From Paenibacillus cookii (lineage in GTDB: Bacteria; Bacillota; Bacilli; Paenibacillales; Paenibacillaceae), in the NCBI RefSeq assembly GCF_018333375.1, contig NZ_BORW01000002.1:124001-188000 (forward strand): 64,000 nucleotides of DNA, given 5' to 3'. A program made the translations under genes and the position numbers. The notes under the pieces were generated by a model. The model saw only the letters and a program-made list of their open reading frames with translations, was not told the DNA's origin and did no database searches. Positions 26,401 to 35,583 of the stretch are shown piece by piece. How positions within the stretch are numbered: the stretch's first letter is position 1; each line of letters begins with the position of its first letter.

Positions 26401-26459
26401 AAGCATACATCGAAAATCAGAGACGCAAAAAACGATTACCACTCACGGAGGGAAAGACG

Positions 26460-27056
26460 TTGAAACAAGAAGAGCGCAGACAGCAAACAACAAGACTTCT
26501 GCTGGATACTGTCAAAGAGCTGATCCGGGAAAAAGGATGCCATGCGATGACCATGAAGGATATTATGGATCGATCGGGCTTGTCCAAAGGGGCGATCTTC
26601 CACTATGTAAAAAGCAAGGATGAAATTTTTGTATGGGTGCTTCAGGAGCGGCTGGAAGAAACGAATACGCAATTTATGAACGAAGTGGAACTAGGCCGCC
26701 GGTCTTTCGAGGAGCCGATGCGGAAAATCGCGGAAAGCATCCTGCAATACGAAAACGCCCAGGACGTGACGAACAAAGTCCTGCTCTACTTGCTCGGCAA
26801 GGAGGATCAGCCCGTCATCGCGGAAGCCCTCCAACAATACTATGAGAGATCCATGGAATTATCCAGGCAGTGGATCGTGACCGGCCAGAGGTACGGCGTC
26901 ATTCCGGCATCGGTCGATCCGGACAAAACGGCGGATATGTTCGTCCTTCTTACGCTCGGCTTGCGGGTGCGCTCCTCCATCCCGTTGACGGCCGCTTCTT
27001 TCAAAGGACATGATTTCACGTCCATGATTTCGGATATGTTGCAGTCTCGAAAATAA
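26460..27056 (+). CDS. TetR-family transcriptional regulator
   Basis: 198-residue TetR regulator. The helix-turn-helix is TMKDIMDRSGLSKGAIFHYVKSKDEIF (residues ~34-60, read in two blocks); the rest is a helical ligand-binding domain. The start is TTG at 26460 with GGAGGG seven bases before. It leads a three-gene set with a DUF2269-like and a DoxX-like membrane protein, which it probably represses together with itself through the operator in its promoter. The ligand is unknown. Confidence 0.92.
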   Translation: MKQEERRQQTTRLLLDTVKELIREKGCHAMTMKDIMDRSGLSKGAIFHYVKSKDEIFVWVLQERLEETNTQFMNEVELGRRSFEEPMRKIAESILQYENAQDVTNKVLLYLLGKEDQPVIAEALQQYYERSMELSRQWIVTGQRYGVIPASVDPDKTADMFVLLTLGLRVRSSIPLTAASFKGHDFTSMISDMLQSRK

Positions 27057-27077
27057 AAAGCGAAAGGTGGAACCATC

Positions 27078-27539
27078 ATGAATCTATGGTTAACGCTTCA
27101 CCTGCTCGGAGTCGTGTTATTCGCGGGAAACATCATTACGGCGGCTTTTTGGAAGGTTCGGGCGGATTTGACGAAGAACCCCGCAGCCATCCATCATGCC
27201 GTGCAAAACGTCATGCTTGCCGATTATATCTTTACGATTCCGGGTCTGTTCCTCGTGATCCTTTCCGGCAGCATCATGGCCGCCCGCGCGGGATTTTCCC
27301 TGGCAGGATTTAACTGGCTCACGTTATCTCTCGCCTTGTTTGCCCTGACCGGCATCCTCTGGGCGGCGATCCTCATTCCCCTGCAGCGCAAAATGATCCG
27401 AACCAGCGCCGGGTGCATCGAAAAAGGAGAGATTTCCCAAGCGTACAGGAAAGCGTCCCGTACCTGGGCCGTATTCGGCATTGCGGCTACGCTGCTTCCG
27501 ATCGTCATTTTATATCTCATGGTCATGAAAGGGTTCTAA
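27078..27539 (+). CDS. Small integral membrane protein, DUF2269-like
   Basis: 153-residue membrane protein with four predicted helices. It begins LWLTLHLLGVVLFAGNIITAAFWK, and a polar stretch around residues 100-125 precedes the last helix. It resembles the DUF2269 family, function unknown. The ATG follows GGTGG/AAAGG 21 bp after the TetR stop, so it is part of the TetR transcript. The His in LHLLG is conserved in related heme- or quinone-linked membrane proteins, but no function can be claimed. Confidence 0.8.
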   Translation: MNLWLTLHLLGVVLFAGNIITAAFWKVRADLTKNPAAIHHAVQNVMLADYIFTIPGLFLVILSGSIMAARAGFSLAGFNWLTLSLALFALTGILWAAILIPLQRKMIRTSAGCIEKGEISQAYRKASRTWAVFGIAATLLPIVILYLMVMKGF

Positions 27540-27575
27540 GTTGGGATTGATCACGTTCCTAAGGAGGTTGTACGA

Positions 27576-28010
27576 ATGCTGCCTTTTTATGTGCTGGTTG
27601 CGGCTTTTCTGTTGTTCAAGGGTCTCGGCCTGATCGGCTTGGCCTATTTTGAAGGCTGGCATGCTTCCCTTCAGGCGGCGGTGGCCGTCATGCTGCTCCT
27701 CACGGCTTCCGCGCATTGGGGGACCCGCAGGCCGGACCTGATCCGCATGGTTCCGCAGGCATTTCCCAGACCGGATTGGATCGTGACGGCCACCGGACTG
27801 CTGGAAATCGCCGGAGCCGTCGGCATCTTGATCCCTGCCGTCTCCAAGGCGGCTTCGATCGGATTGGCGGTGCTGTTTATGGCCATGTTCCCCGCCAACG
27901 TGCGCGCGGCCAAGGAAAAATTAACGATCGGCGGGCGGCCCGTACCCAAGCTGTTACTCCGAACCGCGCTGCAGCTTGTTTTTATTGTGGCGGTCCTTCT
28001 GGCCGGATAA
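27576..28010 (+). CDS. DoxX-like membrane protein
   Basis: 144-residue membrane protein with four helices, of DoxX/DoxD-like type. Typical segments are GLLEIAGAVGILIPAV and LAVLFMAMFPANVRAA. Family members appear in oxidative-stress and sulfur-related complexes, but the role here is unknown. The ATG follows AAGGAGG. It is last in the TetR-led set, with no clear terminator before the next promoter at 28050. Confidence 0.85.
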   Translation: MLPFYVLVAAFLLFKGLGLIGLAYFEGWHASLQAAVAVMLLLTASAHWGTRRPDLIRMVPQAFPRPDWIVTATGLLEIAGAVGILIPAVSKAASIGLAVLFMAMFPANVRAAKEKLTIGGRPVPKLLLRTALQLVFIVAVLLAG

Positions 28011-28049
28011 AAGTCCGGCCCTTCGACCGGGATGGCCTTGTTTTGATGC

Positions 28050-28078
28050 TTGAAAACAACGGCCCTTTTTTATATACT
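28050..28078 (+). promoter_or_regulatory. Promoter of the second TetR gene
   Basis: TTGAAA (28050-28055), 17-bp spacer, TATACT (28073-28078), 25 bp upstream of the start codon. Confidence 0.7.
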
Positions 28079-28102
28079 CTAAAAGCGAATGGAGGTTCAT
28101 TT

Positions 28103-28690
28103 ATGGTTCAAGTATTGAAGGAAGAACTGCGACAGGCGATCGTGAGGCATGCGCAAGACGAGTTTGCGCAGCATGGATATGCAAATGCCTCGATCAAAAG
28201 AATCGCGGCGAATGCCGGCATTTCGGTCGGTAACTTGTACCGGTATTTTCCGGGGAAGGAGGCGTTGTTCGAAACGGTCGTATCCCCGGTTCAGCATGAA
28301 CTGGAGACGCTGATCTACAATCACGAAAAATACGCTTATGATGAACATACCGGCATTTTTGAACTTGTCGTCCAGGCGCTGACGGCGGTCGTCGGGGAGT
28401 ATCGGGTGCCGCTCCTTATTTTGATCGATGGCTCCAAGGGGACCCGGTTCGAAAACGCCGCCGCGGATTTTCACCAGGCGATGGCAGAGAACGTCGCGGA
28501 TCATCTGGCAGCCTATAACCGCAAGCAGGGTCAGGCAGCGTTCGATCTGCAGACGGCTTGGCCGATCGCGGTCGCTTTTATGCAGGGATACTTCGAGATC
28601 ATCCGCCGCCATCAGGATCCGGAAGACTGCAAACAAGTGGTTCGCCAATATGTCTCTTTTTGGTATCAAGGCCTGCGGGCGTTTCTGTGA
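28103..28690 (+). CDS. TetR-family transcriptional regulator
   Basis: 195-residue TetR regulator. The helix-turn-helix reads ASIKRIAANAGISVGNLYRYFPGKEALF (residues ~25-52). The start is ATG 28103 with GGAGG. A much longer open frame from 27716 overlaps the DoxX gene in another frame and is rejected. The alpha/beta hydrolase gene follows after 68 bp and is likely its target. Ligand unknown. Confidence 0.92.
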   Translation: MVQVLKEELRQAIVRHAQDEFAQHGYANASIKRIAANAGISVGNLYRYFPGKEALFETVVSPVQHELETLIYNHEKYAYDEHTGIFELVVQALTAVVGEYRVPLLILIDGSKGTRFENAAADFHQAMAENVADHLAAYNRKQGQAAFDLQTAWPIAVAFMQGYFEIIRRHQDPEDCKQVVRQYVSFWYQGLRAFL

Positions 28691-28758
28691 AAAGGGAGCA
28701 CGCGTTTTTTTGGGATTCAATAATGAATCATAATTCGCTTTTGGGAGGCGCATGTTCT

Positions 28759-29637
28759 ATGGAAAGATCCATCCATCAACACTTGACCAGAAAAGGCTAC
28801 AAGCTGGAATACAGCCTTGTCGGATCGGGAGAACCGGTCCTCATTTTGCATGGTGGCCATTCGAACTGCCACGAAGAGTTGGGTTATGCCCATCTCGTGG
28901 CGCATGGTTTTCGGGTTATTACGCCTTCCCGCCCAGGTTACGGCAACACGTCGGCAGAACTGGGCCAGTCGATCATGACTGCATGCGAAGCTTATATTGA
29001 ACTGTTGAATGAGCTGCAGGTGCCTAAAGCGCATATCCTTGCCATGTCCGCCGGAGGCCCGAGCGGCATTTATTTGGCTTCACGATACCCGAATCGTGTA
29101 AAAAGTCTTATCCTGCAATCCGCAATCTCACATACCTGGCTGTCTCCAGGCGACAAACTGCATCGTTTGGCGCGTACCATGTTTCGCCCATCCGCCGAAA
29201 AATATATGTGGGCATCGTTACGTCTCATGAACAAGCTTTTTCCTCGCGTTCTGTTTAACGGTATGATCCCCTCCTTCAGCTCGCTGCCAAAAGAAAAGGC
29301 GCTGCTGCAAATCAGCGGCGAGGATCGGAGACATTTCAAACATATGATCAACCGTCAGCGGTCTGGACGCGGCTTTTTGATCGATTTGGAGCAAACAAGG
29401 CATGACCTGACTTCGGAGCTTGCTTCGATTCAGAGCCCCACCCTGATCATGCACAGCATTCACGATGCTTCCGTTCCCGTGGAACACGCCCGGCATGCCC
29501 ATCGGACCATTCCAAACGCCCGGCTTTGCGAGCTGGATACATGGGGGCACCTGATCCACCTGGGAGCCGGTGCCGATGTCATGTACGAACAGCTGTTATC
29601 TTTTTTGGATAACACCATTCATCTCGAGTGCAGCTGA
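28759..29637 (+). CDS. Alpha/beta-hydrolase
   Basis: 292-residue cytoplasmic hydrolase with an alpha/beta fold. It shows the oxyanion region VLILHGGHSN, the nucleophile elbow AMSAGGPSG, the acid in HSIHDASVP and the catalytic His in DTWGHLIHLG. The lid lies around 150-220. Substrate (ester, lactone or carbon-carbon bond) cannot be assigned. The start chosen is ATG 28759 with GGGAGG; an in-frame ATG at 28723 lacks a site. It is paired with the TetR gene just upstream. Confidence 0.9.
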   Translation: MERSIHQHLTRKGYKLEYSLVGSGEPVLILHGGHSNCHEELGYAHLVAHGFRVITPSRPGYGNTSAELGQSIMTACEAYIELLNELQVPKAHILAMSAGGPSGIYLASRYPNRVKSLILQSAISHTWLSPGDKLHRLARTMFRPSAEKYMWASLRLMNKLFPRVLFNGMIPSFSSLPKEKALLQISGEDRRHFKHMINRQRSGRGFLIDLEQTRHDLTSELASIQSPTLIMHSIHDASVPVEHARHAHRTIPNARLCELDTWGHLIHLGAGADVMYEQLLSFLDNTIHLECS

Positions 29638-29807
29638 AAAATTGCACACGCAGTCCATCACGAGCTGCTTTCCAGCGCGGAAGAAGTACGGGACGCAACC
29701 GGCCGAAATGATAGGTTTTGTCATTTAATTTGTTAGGCTTGACATGTATAATTATGGGAGTTATTGAAAGCAGGGTAAAATAACTTATAAATCGTTCGGA
29801 GGATATG

Positions 29808-30521
29808 ATGAAAAGATACTTGCCGATCATGTTTTTAATAATCTGTTTATGCGTTTCTTGCCAATCAAAGGGAAGTAACATAATACTTGGGGATCAAGAA
29901 GAAGAAACGCATGACACAAAATTCCAAAATATATCTAAAGATAATACTAGTGCAAATCGGGAAAAAGAGCTGATGCTTCAAATGAAAATTCCTAACCAAA
30001 ACCCTCTCAACATCTCCGTCGACAAAATTCCGATTTTAAATCAGTACTTAGAACAATTTGAGGACAAAAAAAATGAATTAAATCGAATGCGGATTAATTA
30101 TTTGTTCACAAACAATCAGAAGGACTACATCCTTTTGAATTACAGTTGTGGGACGAAACTTTGTAATCAACTTCTGTTGGAACATAAGGATGGAGAATGG
30201 CTGTCCTTGCAGATTTCAGAGTCAAGTTTTCTTCAAGTCTCAAAGCAGAATGGTGAAAAGGTGGCCTTTCTCTTTGGTAGAAATGAAGGTTCAGAGGTTC
30301 TTAGAAATCAAGTCGTAATCGTTAATATGAAAAATTTTCAGGAAATTTCACCTCCCGAAAATTTGAAAATCTTAAGTTCCTTTGAATATCCAATTTCGAT
30401 GATCGAGTGGAATGATGACACTTTAATAGCCAAGGTTGCAAACATTGACGACATTTCATTTGAAAATGTGAAAGAATGGAATACGAAAACTTTTAAACAA
30501 TTAGAATGGAAGATTCATTAA
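29808..30521 (+). CDS. Orphan AT-rich lipoprotein, unknown function
   Basis: 237-residue predicted lipoprotein. The signal peptide ends LIICLCVSCQ with the lipobox Cys. The mature part is hydrophilic, rich in Asn, Lys and Glu, with several Phe/Leu beta-like strands and no motif I recognise. GC is visibly far below neighbouring genes, which suggests recent transfer. GGAGG lies five bases before ATG 29808. A TGTATAAT extended -10 (29745-29752) and a TTGACA (29739-29744) are close upstream, but not spaced as a standard pair. No clear terminator follows. Confidence 0.75.
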   Translation: MKRYLPIMFLIICLCVSCQSKGSNIILGDQEEETHDTKFQNISKDNTSANREKELMLQMKIPNQNPLNISVDKIPILNQYLEQFEDKKNELNRMRINYLFTNNQKDYILLNYSCGTKLCNQLLLEHKDGEWLSLQISESSFLQVSKQNGEKVAFLFGRNEGSEVLRNQVVIVNMKNFQEISPPENLKILSSFEYPISMIEWNDDTLIAKVANIDDISFENVKEWNTKTFKQLEWKIH

Positions 30522-30588
30522 CATTACACAATCTGCGTTTTTATGGTTATGAACCGAAAGAGGGATTCCCATCTGATTTATCGATCAT

Positions 30589-30867
30589 TTAATCCCTTCC
30601 CATCGAGAATTGCTGCTCACATTTTTCAACCCTTGATTCCCGGGTTTTGGATTGTTTAGGCGCCGAAAAATAGATGAGGTATCCTTTTTGACGTCCTGGC
30701 ATCAACGCGTCAAAAGCATTTTTCAACGCAGGATGTTCATCTAATTTCTCTTGAAATTCTTGAGGAATGACGAAGTCCGTATCCTTTATGGGAATATTCA
30801 CCTTCAAACCGGCTTTTTCAACTTCAATGGCTTCATTAAGAAAAATATGATTCAAATTCCGCAAAAC
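30589..30867 (-). pseudogene. Truncated YdeI/DUF1801-type protein remnant
   Basis: About 92 C-terminal residues match the end of YdeI-type proteins: EAIEVEKAGLKV, FVIPQEFQEKLDEHPALKNAF, MPGRQKGYLIYFS and the signature KQSKTRESRVEKC. The N-terminal DUF1801 domain (roughly 100 residues) is missing. The open frame continues upstream to 31032 through non-family sequence that includes a hairpin, so it is not the real N-terminus. Truncation beside the AT-rich lipoprotein gene suggests an insertion or deletion scar. Confidence 0.75.
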
Positions 30868-30886
30868 TCCTATAGATACAAAATAA

Positions 30887-30913
30887 CTGCCGGGCATTTT
30901 CCGGCAGCTTTTA
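30887..30913 (+). terminator. Orphan hairpin next to the YdeI remnant
   Basis: CTGCCGG-GCATTTT-CCGGCAG followed by CTTTTA, 366 bp after the lipoprotein stop. It may be the displaced terminator of a lost gene. Confidence 0.55.
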
Positions 30914-31191
30914 TTATTGTTATAAAAACCTTCTTCTTTCGCTCCCCTTCTCAAGTTAATATAACAAATCGCTACCACTTCGTTTGGTTTTATTGTAAAA
31001 TATAACCACGCATGAATGAAAGCGTTTACCAATACATATAAACGAAGGATTAGATATATCTTTTAAAGGACATGTTCCATAGATTCATCCCCTGCTTTTA
31101 GCATATGACGCCCTCTTGGCGGTCCGGGTTTACCCTTTTTCGAGTATGTTTGATTCCGCTCAAATGAAAAAGAGTTCTAGGAGGTTACAGG

Positions 31192-31890
31192 ATGAACATC
31201 TTGATTGTAGAAGACGAAGCTTCCGTCCGGGACATCTTGCAATCGTATTTTCTCAATGAAGGCTGGAACGTGCACATTACGGGCGACGGCCGGGAGGCCT
31301 TGAAGCGAATCCAGCTTTTGAAACTGGACTTGGTCGTGCTGGACCTGATGATTCAAGGGCTTCCCGGCGAAGAAGTGTGCCGAAGCATTCGGCAGGTATC
31401 GAACATTCCGCTCATCATGATTACGTCGAAAGCCCGCGAAGCCGATATGATCAACGGCCTGAACCTGGGGGCGGACGACTACATCACGAAGCCGTTCCGC
31501 ATGAAAGAAGTGATTGCCAGAATCTATGCCTTGCAGCGAAGAATCACCCAGCTGAACAAAAGCGGACCTAACGTGCTCTATTTTAACCGCCGCCGGCTGA
31601 TGGTCAATTTCGAATTCGAGGACGTGTATATCGACGGAAAACCCGCGAACCTGACCGCGACCGAATTCCGCACGCTGAGCATTCTCGTCAAAAAACCCGG
31701 GAAGGTATTCAGCAGGCATGATTTGTCCTACGAGGTGCAGGGTTACCGTTTTATTGGCGACGGGCGCGTCATGGACGTACATATCCGCAATATCCGCAGA
31801 AAAATCGAAGAGGATCCCAAAAACCCGCAGTACATCGTCACCAAGATCGGCTCCGGATACAAATTTACTTTCCAGCCGGACGAAACATGA
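31192..31890 (+). CDS. OmpR-family response regulator
   Basis: 232-residue response regulator. The receiver shows the acidic cluster IVEDEAS, phospho-acceptor Asp in LVVLDLMIQG and Lys in YITKPFRM. The winged-helix DNA-binding domain covers ~130-228, with VMDVHIRNIRRKI. The ATG at 31192 follows AGGAGG. The downstream kinase overlaps by 4 bp, and a membrane protein gene follows, probably one transcript. The stimulus is unknown. Confidence 0.93.
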   Translation: MNILIVEDEASVRDILQSYFLNEGWNVHITGDGREALKRIQLLKLDLVVLDLMIQGLPGEEVCRSIRQVSNIPLIMITSKAREADMINGLNLGADDYITKPFRMKEVIARIYALQRRITQLNKSGPNVLYFNRRRLMVNFEFEDVYIDGKPANLTATEFRTLSILVKKPGKVFSRHDLSYEVQGYRFIGDGRVMDVHIRNIRRKIEEDPKNPQYIVTKIGSGYKFTFQPDET

Positions 31891-33275
31891 AAAAAACGGC
31901 ATCCTGGACGATAACCACCCGTACATGGCTGTTTTTGGCGATCCTCTCCCTGACGGCGGCCGCTTCCATCGGCTCCTATATGGCCCTGACGCAAATTTGG
32001 AGCAAGCAGCTTGCTTCGTTCAAACAAAAATACGCCGCCGAGCAAAGCCACCATCTGCTTTATACGCTGCGCGAACGGATGAAAAACGCCGCGGATCGCA
32101 GCGAAAGCATCAAAATACTCGAAGATGCGTCGCGCCATTTCGCGGTCCCGATCCGATATGTCGGCGAAGACCGCCAAACGATGATCCTGGATTTGGTGGA
32201 CCCGGCATGGCTGTCGCGCCCCGGCCTTTTTTCCGTAGAAGCTCCGCTCGTCTTGGACGGAAAAATCGACGGTTATCTCACTTCCTTTTACGATACGGCC
32301 GAAGGCGCGTATTCGCCTGCCATCCGGCAGCTGGAAGAGCAGCTCGAGCGGAGGGGCCGGACGGTGCTCATCTTGTTTCTTAGCGCCGCTTTCGCGGTGT
32401 CCCTCTTGGCCTCTTGGCGCTGGAGCCGAAACATATCCGCATCTTCCGACGCGGCGGAGACCATCGTAACGAGCAACCAGCTTTCGCCGATTCGCGTCCG
32501 CGGCACGAAGGAGATCCGGGTTCTGATGACGACGATCAATCATCTCATCGACCGGTTCGAACGCCATGAATCGTGGCGCAATCAGCTGATGCAGGATCTC
32601 ACGCATGAGCTCAGAACGCCGCTGACCGCCGTTTTGTCGCAACTGGACGCGATCATTGACGGCATTTACCCGCTTACGGCCGATCAAATTCAGCGTATCC
32701 TTGTCGACATTGAACGGCTGTACCGTCTCGTGGAAGACATGGAGAAGCTGTCGGAAGCCGAAGGAGCGCAATTCGAACTGAATAAGCAGGAGGTCAATTT
32801 GTCGCGGATCGTGCAAGGCATTTACGAAGGTTTTTTATTCCTGACCCGGGAAAAAAACATCCGCTTCGATTACGTGCCGTCCAAAACGCCGTGCTACCTG
32901 CAAGCCGATCCGGACCGGATCGCGCAAATTCTGTCCAACGTCATGTACAATGCCATCAAATATACGCCAAGCGGCGGGAAAATCGAGGTGGGCGTCGTTC
33001 ATGAAGAGGACTCGATCCTCGTCTTCTGCAAAGATACGGGCATGGGCATTCCCGAAGAGGAGCTCGGCCGGATTTTCGACCGCTTTTACCGGGCGGATAA
33101 ATCCCGATCCAGGGACAGCGGCGGACTAGGGGTCGGTTTGAGCATTGCCAAAGCGCTGGTCGAGGCCCATCAAGGCAACATATGGGCAGAAAGCCAAATC
33201 GGCAAAGGTTCGATCTTCTGGATCAGGCTGCCGGTGCAGCAATCGTTTCAGCTCGATTCGTCCAAGCCTGCCTAA
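31887..33275 (+). CDS. Sensor histidine kinase
   Basis: 462-residue kinase with two membrane helices (~12-35 and ~152-172), an extracellular region of about 115 residues, and a HAMP-like linker. HisKA has its acceptor His in THELRTPLTAVLSQ. The ATPase domain shows the N-box SNVMYNAIKYTPS, G1 CKDTGMGIP and G2 GGLGVGLSIAKALVE. All catalytic motifs look intact. The start codon overlaps the regulator stop (ATGA). It pairs with the response regulator upstream. Confidence 0.93.
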   Translation: MKKTASWTITTRTWLFLAILSLTAAASIGSYMALTQIWSKQLASFKQKYAAEQSHHLLYTLRERMKNAADRSESIKILEDASRHFAVPIRYVGEDRQTMILDLVDPAWLSRPGLFSVEAPLVLDGKIDGYLTSFYDTAEGAYSPAIRQLEEQLERRGRTVLILFLSAAFAVSLLASWRWSRNISASSDAAETIVTSNQLSPIRVRGTKEIRVLMTTINHLIDRFERHESWRNQLMQDLTHELRTPLTAVLSQLDAIIDGIYPLTADQIQRILVDIERLYRLVEDMEKLSEAEGAQFELNKQEVNLSRIVQGIYEGFLFLTREKNIRFDYVPSKTPCYLQADPDRIAQILSNVMYNAIKYTPSGGKIEVGVVHEEDSILVFCKDTGMGIPEEELGRIFDRFYRADKSRSRDSGGLGVGLSIAKALVEAHQGNIWAESQIGKGSIFWIRLPVQQSFQLDSSKPA

Positions 33276-33330
33276 ACCGCAGGCTGATATTCCGCAAAAA
33301 CTTATCGTACCCAACCCAAAGGAGGTTGCT

Positions 33331-34056
33331 ATGCCGATCCTGGAAGCTTGCCGAACGTTCAGAAAGCATCCCTATATTGTCCTGCAGCCCTTCCTGATCG
33401 ACGCCATTTTGCTGGTCGTTCTATACGGCTCTCAAACGTCGCAGATCAAATCCCAATGGAGTTCCCGGGTCATGCTGGGCATGGGAATCCCGTCCGTTTT
33501 TCAGCTGTTTTCCCTGCCGTTCACCTGGTTTATGCTGGTCGCGGCCCTGTTATGGTCATTCGCGCAGGGAGGATACATCCGTACGCTCGCTGCGGCATGC
33601 CGAGGTTCGAAACTTCCGGTTTCGCAGATGATGCGGGCGAACTTGCGTTACGGACTCCCCTTTCTGCTGCTGCGGGCCGCGATTATGCTTGCGGCTTCGG
33701 CGGCGTCCACCCTGCTGATCGTCATGTTTGGGGCGATCGGCTCGGGGGCCGCCCTGCTGTTTTTGATCGTCTTTCGGATTTTGTTCGTCTATTTGGAATT
33801 TACCATTGTCACCGATCGCGTCCCTTTCGACGCCGCCTTCCGCCGGGCTTTTCGGACCCTGAAGCAGCATGGGCCGGCCTCCGTCGGGATGGGCGTTGCG
33901 ATTTTGGCCGTTTCGGGTTTGGCAAGCCTGGCCGCCAACCTGTTGACGAAGCCGATACCGCTTATGCTGATCCTCATCGTGTACGATGCGGTCATGACCG
34001 TGCTCCTGCTGGCGCTGATGCTAACCTTTCGCGAAGCCCGGAGATATGAAGGATAA
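33331..34056 (+). CDS. Six-helix membrane protein, unknown function
   Basis: 241-residue protein with about six hydrophobic segments (~20-35, 55-80, 110-140, 140-160, 185-205, 210-230). It begins MPILEACRTFRKHPYIVLQP, a cytoplasmic stretch. The segment YLEFTIVTDRVPFDAAFRRAFRTLKQH resembles a motif in membrane proteins often annotated as glycerophosphoryl-diester phosphodiesterase membrane domain or DUF975-like, but I cannot name the family. The start at 33331 has AAAGGAGG. It follows the kinase after 55 bp and is probably co-expressed. Confidence 0.8.
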   Translation: MPILEACRTFRKHPYIVLQPFLIDAILLVVLYGSQTSQIKSQWSSRVMLGMGIPSVFQLFSLPFTWFMLVAALLWSFAQGGYIRTLAAACRGSKLPVSQMMRANLRYGLPFLLLRAAIMLAASAASTLLIVMFGAIGSGAALLFLIVFRILFVYLEFTIVTDRVPFDAAFRRAFRTLKQHGPASVGMGVAILAVSGLASLAANLLTKPIPLMLILIVYDAVMTVLLLALMLTFREARRYEG

Positions 34057-34088
34057 GCGCCGCAGCCGTTTTTGTGGCGGTAAAACCG

Positions 34089-34123
34089 AAAATCCCGCTT
34101 CCGTTTTCCGGATGCGGGATTTT
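34089..34123. terminator. Bidirectional terminator between convergent genes
   Basis: AAAATCCCGC - loop - GCGGGATTTT. T-rich flanks on both strands suit termination of the plus-strand membrane gene and of the minus-strand transporter cluster. Confidence 0.8.
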
Positions 34124-34177
34124 CTGCGGTTGCTTATTTTCGGCCAGCCCTTGGAATTTTTAAAGATTCATGCGGCT

Positions 34178-35533
34178 TTATGACTCCCCTTTCGAGGATT
34201 TTGCCTCCTGGATCGCCTTTTCCGCTTTTTCCGTCTGCGTTCTCAGGAACTGCTGAATGTCCATGTCCGACTGCAAAAACTCCTTGACCGCGTCATCCAG
34301 CTTCACGTACGGATCCCAAGGGCTGCTTTTGGCCGGCGGCGCCGTAAAAGGATATTGGAAAAACGCGTTAATGTTTTTGCCTTCGTACCTTATATTGTCC
34401 TGAGCGAATTGCTCATTGATCGTTTTGTCCCCCGTGATGACGGATGGCGTTCCCGCCCGGGCAAGCGTCGCCTGATACTCCGGCGAAATGCTTTCAAGGA
34501 TCCATTGAAATTCCTTGTGCTTGCTGAACGCATTGATCGCGAAAATCTGCGTATTGGGCGTCGGCGCCGTATTTTCCTGGCCGGGAAACGTGGGTACGGG
34601 GACGATGTCCATGTCCTGCTGGAACTCCTTCGCTTCTTCGTCGTTCCCCCCGAACCATGTGAGATATCCGTGCCAATCCACATGCATCGCGACCGTTTTA
34701 TCGCTGAATCCGCTGACGTTTTCATCGTACATGCCCGGTATGCTATATATTTTTTTCAACAATTCCATATACTGCGTGAATTCCGGATGTTTAGATAACA
34801 GCACTTCGCCTGTATCGGGATCGGTTAAAGTGACGGATAGCTGCTTCAGGGGGAACGTATAGCTTCCAAATTCCAATCCCCTGTAATGCACCCCGTTCCG
34901 TTCAGCGGTCATTTTTTTCGCCATCTCGATCGCTTCATCCCATGTCATATGATCCGAAGGATATTCAACCCCGAACAGATCGAAAATTTCCTTGTTGTAA
35001 TGAAGGCCGATGACGCCCATCTCCTGCGGAATGCCGACCAACCGGCCCTGTTGGTCCCGCGATCGCACTTGGGCCAGTATCGCCGGATCGATTTGGCTCA
35101 AATCAACGCCGTAATCTTTCACCATGTCGTCCAGGGGATAAACCATTTCGAGTTCTTCAAGCGGCTCTTGGCCCGAAAAAGCAAGCACGATATCCGGAAC
35201 GATCTGCGAAGCGTTGAGCTCCTGCATGTTTTCTACCGTACCGTTCCAATCGACATGCTTCACCTGGATATGAGGCAGCTTTTCCTTCATATAATTTCCA
35301 ATGCGGGAATTAAAGTAATCTTCGCCCCAAGGCGTGGCTACAAGCAGTTCAACCGGATCCTCAGGAAACGTCTTCACGGGCGCCTCCTCCTTGGGCTCCG
35401 ACTGCTCTTCCGTCTGCGTCTGCGGCTTCGGCTCGGGCACGGCTTCCTGCGCCGTACCGCCGGTGCAAGCGGTGATCCATAACAACAACAGCAAACCGAG
35501 CGCTCCGTGAATCCAAGATCGCTTATTGCCCAC
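34178..35533 (-). CDS. Extracellular solute-binding lipoprotein (second of tandem pair)
   Basis: 451-residue lipoprotein with lipobox ITACTGG (Cys ~23), then a Pro/Glu/Gln/Lys-rich linker to residue ~60. The body is a family-1 (sugar-type) solute-binding fold. The GTG at 35533 follows GAGGGG. It is the last gene of the large transporter cluster and lies 50 bp after a sister gene of the same type. The two proteins share a layout (EDPVELLVATPWGEDYF here and LIFMAPWSKEQVESRI there) but differ widely, so they likely have separate ligands or a paired role. They have no permease of their own beyond those encoded upstream. Confidence 0.92.
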   Translation of the reverse strand: MGNKRSWIHGALGLLLLLWITACTGGTAQEAVPEPKPQTQTEEQSEPKEEAPVKTFPEDPVELLVATPWGEDYFNSRIGNYMKEKLPHIQVKHVDWNGTVENMQELNASQIVPDIVLAFSGQEPLEELEMVYPLDDMVKDYGVDLSQIDPAILAQVRSRDQQGRLVGIPQEMGVIGLHYNKEIFDLFGVEYPSDHMTWDEAIEMAKKMTAERNGVHYRGLEFGSYTFPLKQLSVTLTDPDTGEVLLSKHPEFTQYMELLKKIYSIPGMYDENVSGFSDKTVAMHVDWHGYLTWFGGNDEEAKEFQQDMDIVPVPTFPGQENTAPTPNTQIFAINAFSKHKEFQWILESISPEYQATLARAGTPSVITGDKTINEQFAQDNIRYEGKNINAFFQYPFTAPPAKSSPWDPYVKLDDAVKEFLQSDMDIQQFLRTQTEKAEKAIQEAKSSKGES

Positions 35534-35583
35534 TCGTATTCCCCCTCATCCGCGATTATTTTGGGAAAGACAATTACCGCGCA

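Noticed and set aside
27716-28690. 324-codon frame containing the second TetR gene
   Set aside because: Only the part from 28103 has family sequence and a ribosome binding site; the rest overlaps the DoxX gene in another frame.
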